A stretch of 64,000 nt of DNA, taken from Flammeovirga agarivorans. Lineage in GTDB: Bacteria; Bacteroidota; Bacteroidia; Cytophagales; Flammeovirgaceae. Shown here one piece after another: positions 40,175 through 48,547 of the stretch (within the stretch, counting starts at the first letter, position 1; each line of letters opens with the position of its first letter). The stretch spans positions 806,001 through 870,000 of the forward strand of contig NZ_JABAIL010000001.1 in assembly GCF_012641475.1 (NCBI RefSeq). Reading direction: 5' to 3'. The position numbers and the translations under genes are program-made. Under the pieces are notes generated by a model. That model did no database searches and had not been told where the DNA came from. It worked only from the letters and a program-made list of their open reading frames with translations.

Positions 40175-41176
40175 TTATTTTCTTTTTGCTTTAATTATTA
40201 CTTGTTGTCCTGATAATAATTGCAACTCACCGTCTACAATTTTGTAGTTATCTACAAGATCCATTTTTGCAAAAAATGCTCCTTCAACATTATTGTCTTG
40301 ACACATTTTTCTTGTGGCTGCTAATGGTCCCATTTTAATAGTAGTTGAATAAGCATCCATAGTTACTTTTCCATGAAAGTTATTACAGCTACCTGAACCA
40401 GAAATTTCACCTTTATTTGTAATGATAAAGTTAGGAATGTGCCCGTTGAAATCATCAACTCCTTCAATAAATGACACTTCCCAGTTTCTAAAGAAATTCA
40501 TATGGTTCACACCTTTTTTAGCAGTAACTAAAACTTCATCATCTTTCTTTAATGTCAATACATCATCAGAGATATCAAAAGCATTAAAGTTTTCTAATAT
40601 TTTACCAAGTGCTCTTTCATTTTCAGCTACTTCTTCACAGAACATCATAGTAGACATAAATGGGCCTGACTTTATTGTTCCGTCTTCAGCATTGTATTCC
40701 ATACTTCCACCAAGGCCGTTGCAACCGGCAAAACCATTGATTCTGTTTTCTGAAGTATCAAAATTAATGTATGTGATTAATGGGTTAGTCTCTTTTCCAT
40801 TTAAAGTGGTAATTACCCAAGTACCGTTTAATAGAGGGTATTTGTTTTCCGTTTTCTTCACTACTTTCACTAATTTATAATGTAATGATGAACCGTCTGC
40901 TGGAGGGTTGTCAACTTGAGAAACAGCTACATTTAAAACGTATTCATAGCCTTCTTCATAATCAAAACCTTCAATTGAACCGTAGAAATTACTCCATGTG
41001 GTAGCATCACCTTCTTTAATTTGTAAACATTCTTGAGGGCCAACACCAACACAATCAGCTTTTTGAGGACCAACTGTAATTGTTTTATGTTGTGCATTAG
41101 GTTGTTTTGATGTTGCGCATGCAGATACTAATGCAGCGAGGAGTAAAATGAAATTGTATTTAAGTATTTTAGTCAT
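40175..41176 (-). CDS. DUF4377 and META domain lipoprotein
   Basis: The 333-residue lipoprotein has lipid anchor Cys20 (LVSACATS). An N-terminal DUF4377 domain (about 33-112: QECLQIKEGDATTWSNFYGSIEGFDYEEGYEY) is followed by two META/HslJ-type domains, at about 117-220 (LNGTWVITTLNGK, then FAGCNGLGG) and 230-330 (WEVSFIEGVDDF, then GSGSCNNFHG). Each META domain has the GxxxCN signature. META proteins are stress-related in E. coli (HslJ), but their mechanism is unknown. It is convergent with the lactonase gene. Confidence 0.9.
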   Translation of the reverse strand: MTKILKYNFILLLAALVSACATSKQPNAQHKTITVGPQKADCVGVGPQECLQIKEGDATTWSNFYGSIEGFDYEEGYEYVLNVAVSQVDNPPADGSSLHYKLVKVVKKTENKYPLLNGTWVITTLNGKETNPLITYINFDTSENRINGFAGCNGLGGSMEYNAEDGTIKSGPFMSTMMFCEEVAENERALGKILENFNAFDISDDVLTLKKDDEVLVTAKKGVNHMNFFRNWEVSFIEGVDDFNGHIPNFIITNKGEISGSGSCNNFHGKVTMDAYSTTIKMGPLAATRKMCQDNNVEGAFFAKMDLVDNYKIVDGELQLLSGQQVIIKAKRK

Positions 41177-41403
41177 ATAAACATGTAGTTTGTTCTGATA
41201 TTGATTAACGAGTCTTTTAATTTTTTTGTTCGATCTTTTACTAAATCACATAATAAAAGTATGTAACTAGTTGATATTTAAAATATTACCTTGGGTTAAT
41301 TTAAGTTAAAAATATCAGTTTTTACAAAACCAGAAAAAAATTATTATTTGAATTGTTCATTTCGTATTTTCAATTGTCTTTTAGAAAGAATTAGAATAGA
41401 GAC

Positions 41404-41781
41404 GTGTGTATGACAATCAAATTGTTATTATTTAGGACATTACTATTATCTGCTGTGACTTTTCTTTGGGGTTGTGAAACGGATGAAGAATCAAAAGTAA
41501 CTGCATGTAATAATGAATATATTTCCGCTCAGTTTTTAGAGTATCGAAATGTAGTAAGAACTGCAATTTCAGATAAAGACTGTGAGTTAATTCAGGATGA
41601 GTCTGAAGATATTTTAGACTTCTTAAATGAAAACTATAATTGCCTTGTGATCTATTTGGTATTAGATGAAAACAATAATATATCAAATGATGATGAAGCT
41701 ATAGAACTTCTTGAAGAGGTGAAATTGGAGCTAGAAGCTTTGGAATATAGTTGCGATGTAGAAAACTTCCCAACTTTATAA
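41404..41781 (+). CDS. Small lipoprotein of unknown function
   Basis: The 125-residue protein has a signal peptide with a lipobox-like site, Cys24 (TFLWGC), and a mature part that is strongly acidic and helical, with three cysteines (SDKDCELIQDES, ENYNCLVIYL, EYSCDVEN). The ATG at 41410 would serve equally. I find no family match. It stands alone. Confidence 0.65.
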   Translation: MCMTIKLLLFRTLLLSAVTFLWGCETDEESKVTACNNEYISAQFLEYRNVVRTAISDKDCELIQDESEDILDFLNENYNCLVIYLVLDENNNISNDDEAIELLEEVKLELEALEYSCDVENFPTL

Positions 41782-41841
41782 ATAGAATATTGTAAGGAGA
41801 AATCCGATTATTTAAAGTTATCAACAAGATTGATTAATATT

Positions 41842-41882
41842 AAGACTGTATTACTGTAAAGAGGTGGTACAGTCTTTCTTAT
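41842..41882 (+). terminator. Possible terminator after the small lipoprotein gene
   Basis: AAGACTGTA and TACAGTCTT pair around a 17-nt loop, followed by TCTTATTTT; the T run is broken. Confidence 0.5.
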
Positions 41883-41899
41883 TTTCAATGTTTTATGTT

Positions 41900-41907
41900 T
41901 AAATTTG
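41900..41907 (+). promoter_or_regulatory. -7-like promoter box before the PfkB kinase gene
   Basis: TAAATTTG matches TAnnTTTG. It lies 91 nt before the start; no clear TTG at -33 is visible. Confidence 0.35.
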
Positions 41908-41998
41908 TGAGCTTTTAGAAATTTTTATCAATGTTATGAATACAATGAGCAATTTTTCTAATCAACAATTGAAATACATTTAGACTTAAATAATAAAG

Positions 41999-42907
41999 AT
42001 GAGTTTATTAACAGTAGGTTCAGTAGCTTTTGATGCTATCGAAACACCTTTCGGAAAAACAGATAAAATTATTGGTGGAGCTGGTACGTATATCACTATC
42101 TCTGCTTCTTTCTTCACGAAACCTGTAAAAGTAGTTGCAGTAGTAGGTGATGACTTTCCGAAAGAGTATATCAGTACATTAGAGCAACAAGGTGTTGATA
42201 CTGAGGGATTACAAATCAAAGAAGGTGAAAAAACTTTCTTCTGGGCTGGTAAATATCATAATGATATGAACTCTCGTGATACATTGGTTACTGAATTGAA
42301 TGTTTTAGAACATTTTGACCCAATTGTTCCTGCTAACTACCAAGGTTCGGAATATGTAATGTTGGGTAACCTTTCTCCTCAAGTACAATCTACATTAATT
42401 GAGCGTTTAGAAAACAAACCAAAGTTAGTTGTATTAGACACAATGAACTTTTGGATGGATATCGCTTTAGAAGACCTGATGAAAACGATTTCTATGGTAG
42501 ACGTATTGTCTATCAACGATGAAGAAGCTCGTCAATTATCTGGTGAATATTCTTTAAGAAAAGCAGCGAAGAAAATTATGGCTATGGGACCAAAGTACTT
42601 AATCATCAAGAAAGGTGAGCATGGTGCTTTATTATTCCATGAGGATAAGGTATTCTCTGCGCCAGCATTGCCATTGGAAGAAGTATTTGATCCAACAGGT
42701 GCTGGAGATACTTTTGCAGGTGGCTTTATTGGTTATTTGGCAAAAACAGATGATATCTCATTTGATAATATGAAAAAAGCAGTGATTTATGGTTCAGCAA
42801 TGGCCTCTTTCTGTGTTGAGAAATTTGGTACAGAACGTTTATTAGAAATCACTGAAGCAGATTTAGAAGCAAGAGTAAAAGAATTTGAAGAGTTAACTAA
42901 CTTCTAA
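41999..42907 (+). CDS. PfkB family carbohydrate/nucleoside kinase
   Basis: This ribokinase-fold kinase phosphorylates a sugar or nucleoside. The catalytic and anion-hole motif DPTGAGDTFAGGF is at about 230-242, with Asp as the general base. The N-terminal IGGAGTYITISASFF replaces the usual GG-x-N-A substrate contact, and ALEDLMKTISMVDVLSINDEEARQLSG is the second PfkB block. It is not clearly ribokinase, fructokinase or adenosine kinase by eye. Length 302 is typical. It has its own promoter-like box and terminator. Confidence 0.9.
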   Translation: MSLLTVGSVAFDAIETPFGKTDKIIGGAGTYITISASFFTKPVKVVAVVGDDFPKEYISTLEQQGVDTEGLQIKEGEKTFFWAGKYHNDMNSRDTLVTELNVLEHFDPIVPANYQGSEYVMLGNLSPQVQSTLIERLENKPKLVVLDTMNFWMDIALEDLMKTISMVDVLSINDEEARQLSGEYSLRKAAKKIMAMGPKYLIIKKGEHGALLFHEDKVFSAPALPLEEVFDPTGAGDTFAGGFIGYLAKTDDISFDNMKKAVIYGSAMASFCVEKFGTERLLEITEADLEARVKEFEELTNF

Positions 42908-42929
42908 TATATTTTACTTGAAAATATAG

Positions 42930-42962
42930 AGGAACATTGCAATGCGGTGTTCCTTTTTTTAT
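42930..42962 (+). terminator. Terminator after the PfkB kinase gene
   Basis: AGGAACATTGC and GCGGTGTTCCT pair with two G-U pairs; seven T residues follow. Confidence 0.8.
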
Positions 42963-42996
42963 TTTCATTTTTTAAGTAAACCATAATTCAATTCGC

Positions 42997-43662
42997 TTGA
43001 AATATTTTAACGCTCATAGTCATTTTCCTCAAAATCATGATGAAGTATCTGTTTGGAATCAATTTATTCAACATTCTTTAGTAACAGATTCTTCACAACT
43101 TATTTCATCAGGAATTCATCCATGGCATATCAATGAAATAGATGTTGAGTGGTGTTTGCGACAGTTGGAAATAGATATTGATAAAATAGATGCTATTGGA
43201 GAATCAGGTTTGGATAGAGTAATTACAATTCCATTTGAGCTACAAAAAGAGATATTTCTTGAGCATATTAAGTTATCTGAAAAGTATAATAAACCACTGA
43301 TAATACATGCCGTTCGTACATATCCAGATATTATTCAATTAAGAAAACAGGAAAAGTGTCAGCAGCCATGGATTGTACACGGTTTTACAGGAAATCTACA
43401 GTCCGGTTTACAACTTATTAAAAATGGATGTTATCTATCTTTCGGCAAAATGCTGATGAACGGACATAAAAAAACAGTAGAAACATTAAAGTGTATAGAT
43501 CCAAAATATGCACTATTTGAGACTGATGACGACAAAAATCTTACTATTGAAGAATTGTATACTAAGGGTGCAGAAATTTTAACGATTGAAAAAGAGCAAT
43601 TGAGAATAGAAAAAATGGAAATAGCCAAGGAGTTATTTCCCAAAATTGAAGGACTTCTTTAA
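42997..43662 (+). CDS. TatD family hydrolase (TTG start)
   Basis: TatD-type metal-dependent DNase/hydrolase of 221 residues. Metal ligands are His6 and His8 (AHSHF), Glu in IGESGLD, His in LIIHAVRT, His in IVHGFTGN and Asp in FETDDDK. The only start that fits is TTG at 42997; an in-frame stop at 42973 excludes a longer frame and no ATG occurs before the conserved H-x-H. It is slightly shorter than usual (about 255-265). The stop overlaps the frame that precedes the tcdA ATG, so the two genes are close (34 nt). Confidence 0.88.
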   Translation: MKYFNAHSHFPQNHDEVSVWNQFIQHSLVTDSSQLISSGIHPWHINEIDVEWCLRQLEIDIDKIDAIGESGLDRVITIPFELQKEIFLEHIKLSEKYNKPLIIHAVRTYPDIIQLRKQEKCQQPWIVHGFTGNLQSGLQLIKNGCYLSFGKMLMNGHKKTVETLKCIDPKYALFETDDDKNLTIEELYTKGAEILTIEKEQLRIEKMEIAKELFPKIEGLL

Positions 43663-43696
43663 ATTTGCCCGTCAAAAAATATACTTAAACATTATT

Positions 43697-44416
43697 ATGG
43701 GACACTGGCAGGAAAGAACAGAACTTTTAGTTGGACAAGAAGGACTTGATAAATTAGGTAATGCTCACGTATTAATCATTGGAGTAGGAGGTGTTGGTGG
43801 TTTTGCCGCTGAGGCTATTGCAAGAGCAGGTGTAGGTAAAATTACAATTGTTGATGGTGATACTGTAGAACAATCGAACAGGAACCGTCAAATTGCTGCT
43901 TTAATTAGTACAGACAATCAACCAAAAGCTTCTGTAATTGGTAATCGAATTAAAGATATTAACCCTAACGCTCAATTAGAGATTAGAGAGGAATATCTTG
44001 ACGGTGAAAATATTGAGGCCTTACTTTCAGCACATCCATACGATTATGTTATTGAATGTATCGATACTCTTCAGCCAAAGATTTCAGTGATTGAAACTGC
44101 CATTTCAAAGAAACTACGTATTATTAGTTCAATGGGTGCTGGTGGTAGAATGGACCCTACGCAAACAAAAGTATCTCGATTAAAAGATTCTTACAACTGT
44201 AACCTTGCCAAGATGATTCGTAAAAGAATCAAAGCAAAAAGCGTAAAGCGTAAGTTGAAAGTGGTGTTCTCACCAGAATTAATTGATAAGAGTAAAGTAA
44301 AAGAAGTGAATGGTGTGAAACACAAAAGATCTACGATAGGTACCATTTCATATATGCCAGCTGTTTTTGGTTTGACTTGTGCTTCGGTCGCAATTAGAGA
44401 CATCGTAGAGAATTAA
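43697..44416 (+). CDS. tcdA: tRNA threonylcarbamoyladenosine dehydratase
   Basis: TcdA (CsdL) cyclises t6A at position 37 of ANN-decoding tRNAs with ATP. The E1/ThiF fold is seen in LLVGQEGLDKLGNAHVLIIGVGGVGGFAAEAI, the ATP-binding G-x-G-G-V-G-G at about 29-35, and DGDTVEQSNRNRQIAAL. I use the ATG at 43697 (MGHWQERTEL); an earlier in-frame ATG at 43646 would overlap tatD and add a non-family segment. Family assignment is strong; ThiF itself would carry a Cys-rich zinc site, which is absent here. Confidence 0.92.
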   Translation: MGHWQERTELLVGQEGLDKLGNAHVLIIGVGGVGGFAAEAIARAGVGKITIVDGDTVEQSNRNRQIAALISTDNQPKASVIGNRIKDINPNAQLEIREEYLDGENIEALLSAHPYDYVIECIDTLQPKISVIETAISKKLRIISSMGAGGRMDPTQTKVSRLKDSYNCNLAKMIRKRIKAKSVKRKLKVVFSPELIDKSKVKEVNGVKHKRSTIGTISYMPAVFGLTCASVAIRDIVEN

Positions 44417-44475
44417 GAATAATTAGTAAAAAAACTTTTCAATTTTGTCACAAATACAAGACCGGCAATGTTTAA

Positions 44476-44497
44476 CTAATGTATCTAGATACATTAG
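44476..44497. promoter_or_regulatory. Perfect 22-bp palindrome upstream of a PlsC-type gene
   Basis: CTAATGTATCT and AGATACATTAG are exact reverse complements with no spacer. The site begins 65 nt before the acyltransferase ATG. Such a site is typical of TetR- or GntR-type repressors, none of which is encoded beside it. Confidence 0.6.
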
Positions 44498-44540
44498 AAA
44501 TACTAAACCATAAGCATCACGATATAAGTGATAAACTAGA

Positions 44541-45134
44541 ATGATAAGATTAATTTTTCGATTCCTTTTTTGGTTCAACGGATGGAAAATCAAAGTGGAC
44601 CATATCCCATTAGAAACCATGAAGCGTAGCGTTTTCTTGGCGGCTCCACATACTTCCAACTGGGATGCTGTTTATATGGTTTCAGCTATGCGTCAGATTG
44701 GTATTAAACTAAGGTTTGCAATTAAAAGAGAGTGGATACGTTTTCCTCTGAGTATTGCTATTAAACCTATGGGAGCCATTGGAATCGATAGAAGACCAAA
44801 AACCAAAGGAGCAGAACGTCTTAGTATGGTAGATGCTATGGCCAACTTGTTCGACGAGAACGAAGAGTTAGCATTAGTAATTCCTCCTGAAGGGTCGAGG
44901 TCATTAAGAACTGAATGGAAGTCGGGTTTCTATTATGTAGCCTTAAAAGCCAAAGTTCCTATCTTATTAGCATACTTAGATTTTGATAAAAAGATTGGGG
45001 GAGTAATTGAGGCATTTATGCCGACAGGAGATTTTGAAGCGGATATGAAACATATCACTGAAGCTTATAAAAAAGCTGCTCCAGCACCAAAGTTTCCTGA
45101 ATTATTTTCTTTAGATCAAAGATATATCGACTAA
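44541..45134 (+). CDS. 1-acyl-glycerol-3-phosphate acyltransferase family protein (PlsC-like)
   Basis: This 197-residue acyltransferase has the HX4D catalytic motif His37...Asp42 (APHTSNWD) and the substrate-binding P-E-G motif PPEGSRS at about 115-121. It lacks the long N-terminal membrane part of PlsC and belongs to the shorter phospholipid or glycerophosphate acyltransferase group. It should act at the inner membrane face. It follows a perfect 22-bp palindrome and is followed by a terminator. Confidence 0.9.
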   Translation: MIRLIFRFLFWFNGWKIKVDHIPLETMKRSVFLAAPHTSNWDAVYMVSAMRQIGIKLRFAIKREWIRFPLSIAIKPMGAIGIDRRPKTKGAERLSMVDAMANLFDENEELALVIPPEGSRSLRTEWKSGFYYVALKAKVPILLAYLDFDKKIGGVIEAFMPTGDFEADMKHITEAYKKAAPAPKFPELFSLDQRYID

Positions 45135-45163
45135 TTAATTCCATAGAAATAATTGTCTTTTGA

Positions 45164-45203
45164 GAAGTTACCTTATTAAAATGGGGTAACTTTTCTGTTT
45201 TTA
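45164..45203 (+). terminator. Terminator after the PlsC-like gene
   Basis: AGAAGTTACC and GGTAACTTTTCT pair (core AAGTTACC/GGTAACTT) around a 12-nt loop, followed by GTTTTT. Confidence 0.7.
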
Positions 45204-45272
45204 GTAGAATAATTCTAATATTGTATAAACTAAGCTCATAACGAGAGAGGGGAAGGTTAACTTGAAAACACT

Positions 45273-46091
45273 ATGGATAACATCAATAAAGATATCATCG
45301 CACAAATCAATGAATATAAATGCATGTTTCAGATGCCATCCAAAGCGAAGGCTGAGGAGTTTGTAGATGATTTATTTCGTTTTCTGTTTCCAGTAGTTTC
45401 TGGAGTAGAACAAGGATATTATGCAGCAGAATTGGCATTAATTCGATTAAAAGGAAAGTTACAAGAATTATTTTTGCCTATTCGTGATCAGTTTGAAATA
45501 GGTTGTACGAGTGCTACAGAGCGTTTTTTTGATGCTTTACCAAGTATTCATGCTCAGTTGATTAAGGATGCTCAAGCAATTTTTGAAGGAGATCCAGCTG
45601 CCAAGCATATTGAAGAAGTTATTTTAGCTTACCCAGGTTTCTTTGCTGTATTCGTACATCGATTAAGTCATCAGCTTTACAATTGCCAAGTGCCGATTGT
45701 ACCTCGTTTATTTTCAGAATATGCGCATAGTAAAACCGGTATTGATATTCACCCAGGGGCAACAATTGGAAATAACTTTTGCATTGATCATGGTACAGGG
45801 ATCGTAATAGGTGAAACTTGTATCATCGGTAATAATGTAAAGATTTACCAAGGAGTTACTTTAGGTGCGTTGAGCGTAAGTAAAGATTTAGCAAAAGTCA
45901 AAAGACACCCTACAATTGAAAACAATGTAGTGATCTATTCTGGAACGACAATTTTGGGAGGAGAAACTGTAATTGGTGAGCATGCTATTATTGGAGGAAA
46001 TGTTTGGTTGACAGAAAGTGTTCCTGCATTTGCTAAAGTGTACAATACTGCATCTGTAAGTGTGCGTCATAAAAAGGAAAAAGCTCAATAA
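45273..46091 (+). CDS. cysE: Serine O-acetyltransferase
   Basis: CysE makes O-acetylserine, the first step of cysteine synthesis, in the cytoplasm. A helical N-terminal domain (about 1-150) precedes the left-handed beta-helix of hexapeptide repeats (DIHPGATIGNNFCIDHGTGIVIGETCIIGNNVKIYQGVTLGALS, about 162-205 and onward). The catalytic Asp-His pair lies in CIDHGTG and the Ser-contact Arg/His in the loops. The N-terminal domain is longer than in E. coli CysE and resembles the EpsC/SATase form common in Bacteroidota. A terminator follows. Confidence 0.93.
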   Translation: MDNINKDIIAQINEYKCMFQMPSKAKAEEFVDDLFRFLFPVVSGVEQGYYAAELALIRLKGKLQELFLPIRDQFEIGCTSATERFFDALPSIHAQLIKDAQAIFEGDPAAKHIEEVILAYPGFFAVFVHRLSHQLYNCQVPIVPRLFSEYAHSKTGIDIHPGATIGNNFCIDHGTGIVIGETCIIGNNVKIYQGVTLGALSVSKDLAKVKRHPTIENNVVIYSGTTILGGETVIGEHAIIGGNVWLTESVPAFAKVYNTASVSVRHKKEKAQ

Positions 46092-46117
46092 ACAGAGTGA
46101 ATTCTATATATAAAAGG

Positions 46118-46155
46118 AAAGGTATTGACCTAGAATTAGGGCAATACCTTTTTTT
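46118..46155 (+). terminator. Terminator after cysE
   Basis: AAAGGTATTG and CAATACCTTT form a 10-bp stem with a 14-nt loop, followed by a T run. Confidence 0.82.
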
Positions 46156-46175
46156 GTTAAGCAGTCGGATCTTTA

Positions 46176-46712
46176 TTATCTATTACCACAGTATTCTAAT
46201 TCACCAAGGGCATTGTTTAAGCCATCTACACCATTATTAAGGTGAGATATTGCTAGATGAATATGGTCTATGGCATAGTTTAAATGAGAATGAATCTCGT
46301 CAACATCATCTGTATAGTGAGCCGTTGATAACGTACTCGTTACTTTTGTGAAACCATCTTTTGCTTCAGTGAAAGAGCCGTGTGCATTATGGGAATGACT
46401 GGATGCCACTTCACAATGATCGATAGCTTGTGATTTAGCACTATGCGTTTCATCTTTTGCATAATGAGCATTCCGCATAGCAGCTTCTACCTCTGTTTTC
46501 GCTCGGAACATGTTTTCTCGTATGCAATCAATAGAGTGACAATCGAAAGCCTCACTTATAAAATGGAGAGCTGTTTCAGCCCCTTCATGAGAGGATTGAT
46601 AGTAATCGTAAGCTTCGTTAATGTCCGTGACAATCACATGGTGTTGTGCAATTGAAAAATGAGTGCAGAAAATTAGAGCGAAGGTAGTTAAAGGAAGTAG
46701 TATTCTTTTCAT
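46176..46712 (-). CDS. Histidine-rich secreted helical protein, unknown function
   Basis: The 178-residue protein has a signal peptide (1-22, SIAQ) and a helical mature part with an unusual 10 percent His (about 18 in all), often spaced 3-4 or 7 residues apart, for example in ASSHSHNAHGSF and EIHSHLNYAIDHIHLAISHL. Four cysteines are present (CHS, CIR, CEVA, EYCGNR). The spacing would place His on one face of the helices, as in metal- or heme-binding helix bundles. I know no family for it. It is a single gene. Confidence 0.65.
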   Translation of the reverse strand: MKRILLPLTTFALIFCTHFSIAQHHVIVTDINEAYDYYQSSHEGAETALHFISEAFDCHSIDCIRENMFRAKTEVEAAMRNAHYAKDETHSAKSQAIDHCEVASSHSHNAHGSFTEAKDGFTKVTSTLSTAHYTDDVDEIHSHLNYAIDHIHLAISHLNNGVDGLNNALGELEYCGNR

Positions 46713-46832
46713 AGGTTATTTGGTTTAATAGTAAAATAACAAAATGAAAGATGGTTTGGTGCCTTTTATTAGAATAATGCAATTTATTTGTTGCTATTTT
46801 TCTAAAGTTATTCTCTAAAAATGAGAGGTATT

Positions 46833-46862
46833 AAAAAAGCCACTTCTTTTGGAAGTGGCTTT
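46833..46862 (-). terminator. Terminator after the PspA/J-domain operon
   Basis: AAAGCCACTTC and GAAGTGGCTTT form an 11-bp stem with a 5-nt loop. On the minus strand six T residues follow. Confidence 0.85.
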
Positions 46863-46866
46863 ATAT

Positions 46867-47697
46867 TTATGATTTATTTTTTAATTGCTCTTTCAATTTA
46901 TCTAATTCTGATTGTTCAGAAGAAGAGGATGGAGGAGCTTGTTGATTGGTATCAGATTGTGATGAAGTATCTTGGTTTCCTTGTGCCAACCTTGCTTTTA
47001 ATTTATTCAATTCATCAGAAGCCCCGATAGAAGGAGTACTTCCAGGAGCAATCCCTAATGCCTGATCAATTTCAGAATCAACAGATTGATTGGCCAATTG
47101 TGCGATATCACTATATGAATCTGCCAATGCTTCTTTTTCTTCAACTTTTTGCTTCATTTTCTCTAAACGAGCAACAGTATTTGAAGAGTCGATATTTGAT
47201 AACTGTTTGTTCAACTTAGCAGAGGCATCGCTTACGGTAGCTCTTGCTCTTAAAGTCTTTAATTCATTTTCCCAATTAGAAATCTGTGACTTCAATTGTT
47301 GAACATTGCCTTCCATTTTTTTCAACATGCCACCATAATTATCAATATTCTTTTGATTAGCGGCTGCTCTCTGAGCATATTGTTGTTTTCTTTCTAACGC
47401 CTGTGTTGCTAAACGATCAGCTTCATCAGAATCTATTTGACCATTACTAGCTCTCTGAACTAATAAAATTGCTTTTTGCTCAAAATCTTTTGCGTTTCTA
47501 TTGTTCGCCTCAAACTCCTTCTTCTCACGAATAGTTAACGCTTTTACTTCGGCTAATCCTTGCATCGATTTAGAAAGGTCAGCTTTCAAATCACGTATCC
47601 CTTGTTCCGTTTGTTTTATTGGGTTTTCTAATTTATCAAGAACTGAATGAGTTTCAGCTTCAACTATACCAAAAAGTCTTTTTAACCATCCAAACAT
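46867..47697 (-). CDS. pspA: PspA/IM30 family protein
   Basis: Phage-shock protein A coats and repairs the inner face of the cytoplasmic membrane. The protein is a long coiled coil from about residue 5 to 200: it opens FGWLKRLFGIVEAETHSVLDKLENPIKQTEQ, followed by many heptads. Length 276 exceeds the typical 220-250 because of a Ser/Gln-rich C-terminal tail ending SELDKLKEQLKNKS. The usual partners PspB, PspC and PspF are not beside it; instead a J-domain gene lies 6 nt upstream. Confidence 0.92.
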   Translation of the reverse strand: MFGWLKRLFGIVEAETHSVLDKLENPIKQTEQGIRDLKADLSKSMQGLAEVKALTIREKKEFEANNRNAKDFEQKAILLVQRASNGQIDSDEADRLATQALERKQQYAQRAAANQKNIDNYGGMLKKMEGNVQQLKSQISNWENELKTLRARATVSDASAKLNKQLSNIDSSNTVARLEKMKQKVEEKEALADSYSDIAQLANQSVDSEIDQALGIAPGSTPSIGASDELNKLKARLAQGNQDTSSQSDTNQQAPPSSSSEQSELDKLKEQLKNKS

Positions 47698-47703
47698 ATC
47701 TAT

Positions 47704-48135
47704 CTATTTTTTATATTTTTTTTCAAAGTAATTGTAAGCCTCATTAATTTCCAAAGTAACCTTTTGGGCCATTTCCTGTTTCTTTGGATCGCTAGTATAT
47801 AAATCAGGGTGATATACTTTTACAAGTCTTCTATATGATTTCTTAATTGTAGCAAAGTCATCACCTGGTTTAACTTCTAATGCATTGTAATGTTTTTCTT
47901 CTACAGTAGGTTCGGATTTTGGTGCTTGATATTGCTGTTGGTAAGTATCCTGATAGGAGTAGTCCTGGTAATCTGTATTTGTTGATTTATTTTCTTTTAT
48001 GATCTCATCATAATATTTCTGCCATTCTTTTTTAAACCCATCATCATCTTGAAATAGGTTTTGAAAGACAGGATTACTTTCTATTTGATCATTAATTGTA
48101 GCTTTTAATATATTCTTAAAACGGTCTACTAACAT
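47704..48135 (-). CDS. J-domain protein (DnaJ-like co-chaperone)
   Basis: The 143-residue protein has a C-terminal J domain (about 81-143) with the invariant His109-Pro-Asp111 in VKVYHPDLY and helix II KKSYRRLVKVY. The N-terminal 80 residues are polar, Gln/Tyr-rich (YQDTYQQQYQAPK) and probably disordered. There is no zinc-finger or C-terminal DnaJ domain. It should stimulate DnaK. Six nt from pspA in the same direction, so it may help the PspA scaffold form or disassemble, by analogy with the VIPP1-CDJ2 pair of chloroplasts. Confidence 0.9.
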   Translation of the reverse strand: MLVDRFKNILKATINDQIESNPVFQNLFQDDDGFKKEWQKYYDEIIKENKSTNTDYQDYSYQDTYQQQYQAPKSEPTVEEKHYNALEVKPGDDFATIKKSYRRLVKVYHPDLYTSDPKKQEMAQKVTLEINEAYNYFEKKYKK

Positions 48136-48547
48136 CTTATTAATAATGATAATTTATTTTGACACTCTTTCTTTTAGTGACTAAAGATTTTCCTGATAGC
48201 TCAGTTTATCTAATAATACTAAAAATAATAAGGGTTTACTCTATTTCACGAAATAAATTGAAAAAAGATGTGCTTTTTCTAAATAAATTTAAAGTGAATG
48301 AATTTTCATTTATTTTTTGAGAATTATATTAGTACGTGTATATTGTACGATTATTAATTCAAAGTAATGTAAATCGCCTCAAACTTTAGATTCATTACGT
48401 AATTATTTAAACTTTAACTACTAAATTTGGTCTAGTACAAAAGTGCTTTATGTCCCTTTGTAAAGACAAAAATTATGAGTAGCTTTTTATTACTATTACT
48501 CTAAATTCACTGTGAACACTGAAAAAGTTTTTAAAAACAATATAGAA
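48136..48547. other. Gene-free upstream region of the acyl-CoA ligase gene
   Basis: This 412-nt A/T-rich gap separates the J-domain gene from the divergent acyl-CoA ligase gene. It has a TAAATTTG box (48422-48429) that could be a -7 element, and an inverted repeat GTAC...GTAC near 48331-48348. I see no gene, terminator or clear operator. Confidence 0.5.
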
